Positions 5,304 through 6,655 of a DNA stretch of 6,655 nucleotides are shown piece after piece; the stretch's first letter is position 1, and each line of letters begins with the position of its first letter. A program made the translations under genes and the position numbers. The stretch is taken from NCBI GenBank assembly GCA_023539445.1, contig JAKCEW010000025.1:1-6655 (forward strand). Reading direction: 5' to 3'. Below the pieces are notes generated by a model. That model had not been told where the DNA came from. It worked only from the letters and a program-made list of their open reading frames with translations, and did not search any database. This stretch comes from Candidatus Terraquivivens yellowstonensis (GTDB taxonomy: Archaea > Thermoproteota > Nitrososphaeria_A > Caldarchaeales > Wolframiiraptoraceae).

Positions 5304-6655
5304 ATGGGCTTTAAGGACGGGCTCGTGGGGTTCTTCTATACGAAGTTCAACACACTCGGATCGCTCCTTCTGAAGGTCTTTCCAGGAATAGCTTCAAAAC
5401 TCGACGCGGCCATTATCAGGATCCATCCTGAGGCCTATGCCTCCATGGTTGCAGGCCTAACACTCATCGCGACCTTGGTATGCGTTCCGCTGAGTGTTTT
5501 GCTCTACTTTTTCACCGGGAATCTTCTAAGCCTTGTAATCCTAGCTGTTCCGCTCATAGTCATGCTTCTTGGGGTCTTCTATCCTTACTCTCAGGCCTCC
5601 TCGATCTCCTCCGTTTTCGAGAGCGAGGTCCCCTATGCCGCCACGTATCTCGCGGTCATGGCCACTGGTGGAGTCCCACCTTACATGAGTCTGAAGAGGC
5701 TTTCTAAGAGCGAGCTAATGCCGAACCTTGCTAAGGTAGCAAGCGTAGCAAACATAAAGGTCGAAGCAACTGGAGAGGATCCTATCTCCGCCATCGAGGA
5801 CATGGTGAAGAGCGTTAAATCGAAGGATTTCAAGGACCTTCTCTTGGGCTACGTCTCGACGCTCAGGAGCGGCGGGGATGTTGTCCACTTCTTGATCAGG
5901 AAAACCGAGATGGTCTTCCAGAACAGGACAGCGAACATGAAGATCATCGGTGAGAGGCTTGGGATGTTAATGGAGGCATATGCGGCCACCGTCATGATGC
6001 TCGCGCTAGCCATCTACATAATCTTCATAATATCGAGGGGCCTTCCGTCGGAGTACTTCTTATTCCCCGCGGAGCAGTTCGTGGTCCTATCCTACCTCAT
6101 CATGCCGCTTATGGCAGGAATGTTCATATACCTTGCGGACATCACCCAACCCAAATACCCGCTAATGGATAAGAGACCTTATAGGACCTTTTTGGCGTGG
6201 TTGCCTCTTGGGATAGCCTTCTTCATACTTTTCGTTACACCATTCTACGTCGACACCCTGAGGTACATCACACCATTCAACTTTACAGCGGACTTGATAG
6301 TCAGGCTCAGGATGCTGATGGGGCTCGAGAGAGGGTATGAGTCAACGATAGCCATGTGTTTAGGCTTCCTCGTCCTCTTTGCACCCGGAGCTATCGCTTG
6401 GGAGAGGTATGGTAAGGAAAACATATCCATCCTCCGTGGCATGACTAGGTTCCTCAGGGACCTGACGGAGACCAGAAAGACGGGAATGAGCCCGGAGAAG
6501 TGCATAAGGCTGTTATCGGACAGGAATTACAGCGGGTTCACCAAGCATCTCAAGCTGATGAGCAGGCAGATTGGCTGGGGCGCCTCTCTGAAGAAGGTCT
6601 ATAAGGATTTTGAGAGGAGGGTTCACGGATGGCTCGCAAAGGCCGGAATGTTCAT
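5304..6655 (+). CDS. Archaeal TadC/FlaJ-type platform protein (3' end missing)
   Basis: An open frame of 450 codons without a stop, cut by the window end. It is the polytopic inner-membrane platform that partners the ATPase in type IV filament machines. The order is: two helices (about 47-70 and 74-97); a first cytoplasmic T2SSF-like domain (about 103-220, with LAVMATGGVPPYMSLKRLS and LLLGYVSTLRSGGDVVHFL); four more helices (about 222-244, 257-280, 297-316, 346-366); then a second T2SSF-like domain (from about 376, with TRFLRDLTETRKTGMSPEKC and MSRQIGWGASLKKVYKDF). Two T2SSF domains in one chain, and the FLRDL..GMSPEK / WG.SL signature, are typical of archaeal TadC/FlaJ. By comparison about 100 residues and two or three helices should lie beyond the edge. 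It is third in the roadblock operon and has a good Shine-Dalgarno site. Its motor is presumably the divergent ATPase. Confidence 0.93.
   Translation, partial: MGFKDGLVGFFYTKFNTLGSLLLKVFPGIASKLDAAIIRIHPEAYASMVAGLTLIATLVCVPLSVLLYFFTGNLLSLVILAVPLIVMLLGVFYPYSQASSISSVFESEVPYAATYLAVMATGGVPPYMSLKRLSKSELMPNLAKVASVANIKVEATGEDPISAIEDMVKSVKSKDFKDLLLGYVSTLRSGGDVVHFLIRKTEMVFQNRTANMKIIGERLGMLMEAYAATVMMLALAIYIIFIISRGLPSEYFLFPAEQFVVLSYLIMPLMAGMFIYLADITQPKYPLMDKRPYRTFLAWLPLGIAFFILFVTPFYVDTLRYITPFNFTADLIVRLRMLMGLERGYESTIAMCLGFLVLFAPGAIAWERYGKENISILRGMTRFLRDLTETRKTGMSPEKCIRLLSDRNYSGFTKHLKLMSRQIGWGASLKKVYKDFERRVHGWLAKAGMF

Noticed and set aside
5304-6655. Possible frameshift or break in the TadC-like gene
   Set aside because: I read the frame codon by codon from 5304 to 6655 with no stop and with continuous family features; it is only truncated by the window edge.
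1-6655. CRISPR array, tRNA, rRNA, insertion sequence or direct-repeat array
   Set aside because: No regularly spaced repeats, tRNA-like cloverleaf elements, transposase motifs or terminal inverted repeats were seen.

Overview
The window looks like a stretch of an archaeal chromosome, most probably a (thermophilic) member of the Thermoproteota/TACK group. Several lines of evidence point this way. The first genes of most transcripts have an archaeal TATA-like box about 25-29 bases ahead of the start codon and no ribosome binding site, so they look leaderless. Genes inside the operon have strong Shine-Dalgarno sites. AGG/AGA arginine and ATA isoleucine codons are common. The secretion ATPase and TadC-type protein read like archaeal archaellum/pilus families. 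The lineage is an inference; no rRNA or other marker gene is present.

Left part (1-2392). A few codons of an upstream gene end at 36. A gene-poor stretch (37-274) follows, holding short inverted repeats and tiny ORFs but no convincing gene. Next comes a 152-residue protein with an N-terminal beta/alpha module and a C-terminal winged-helix-like domain (275-733). A very small DUF4405-type membrane protein with two candidate heme-ligating histidines follows (792-1049). A small DUF4870-like membrane protein lies on the minus strand (1092-1424), and an EamA-type transporter diverges from it (1508-2392). These appear to be independent, mostly single-gene transcription units with no obvious shared pathway.

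Right part (2407-6655) is the interesting region. A 626-residue FlaI/TadA-like secretion ATPase (minus strand) diverges, across a 96-base AT-rich promoter region, from a tight plus-strand operon. That operon encodes a membrane-anchored roadblock/longin-like protein, a second soluble roadblock/LC7 protein (ATGA overlap) and an archaeal TadC/FlaJ-type polytopic platform protein that runs off the window end.

Together these give the motor and membrane platform of a type IV pilus-like machine plus two roadblock proteins. In other systems roadblock proteins (for example MglB) bind and regulate small Ras-like GTPases that control pilus polarity. The inferred model is a type IV filament or secretion machine regulated by a membrane-tethered roadblock heterodimer. 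No pilin, prepilin peptidase or GTPase is visible here; they would have to be encoded beyond the right edge or elsewhere.
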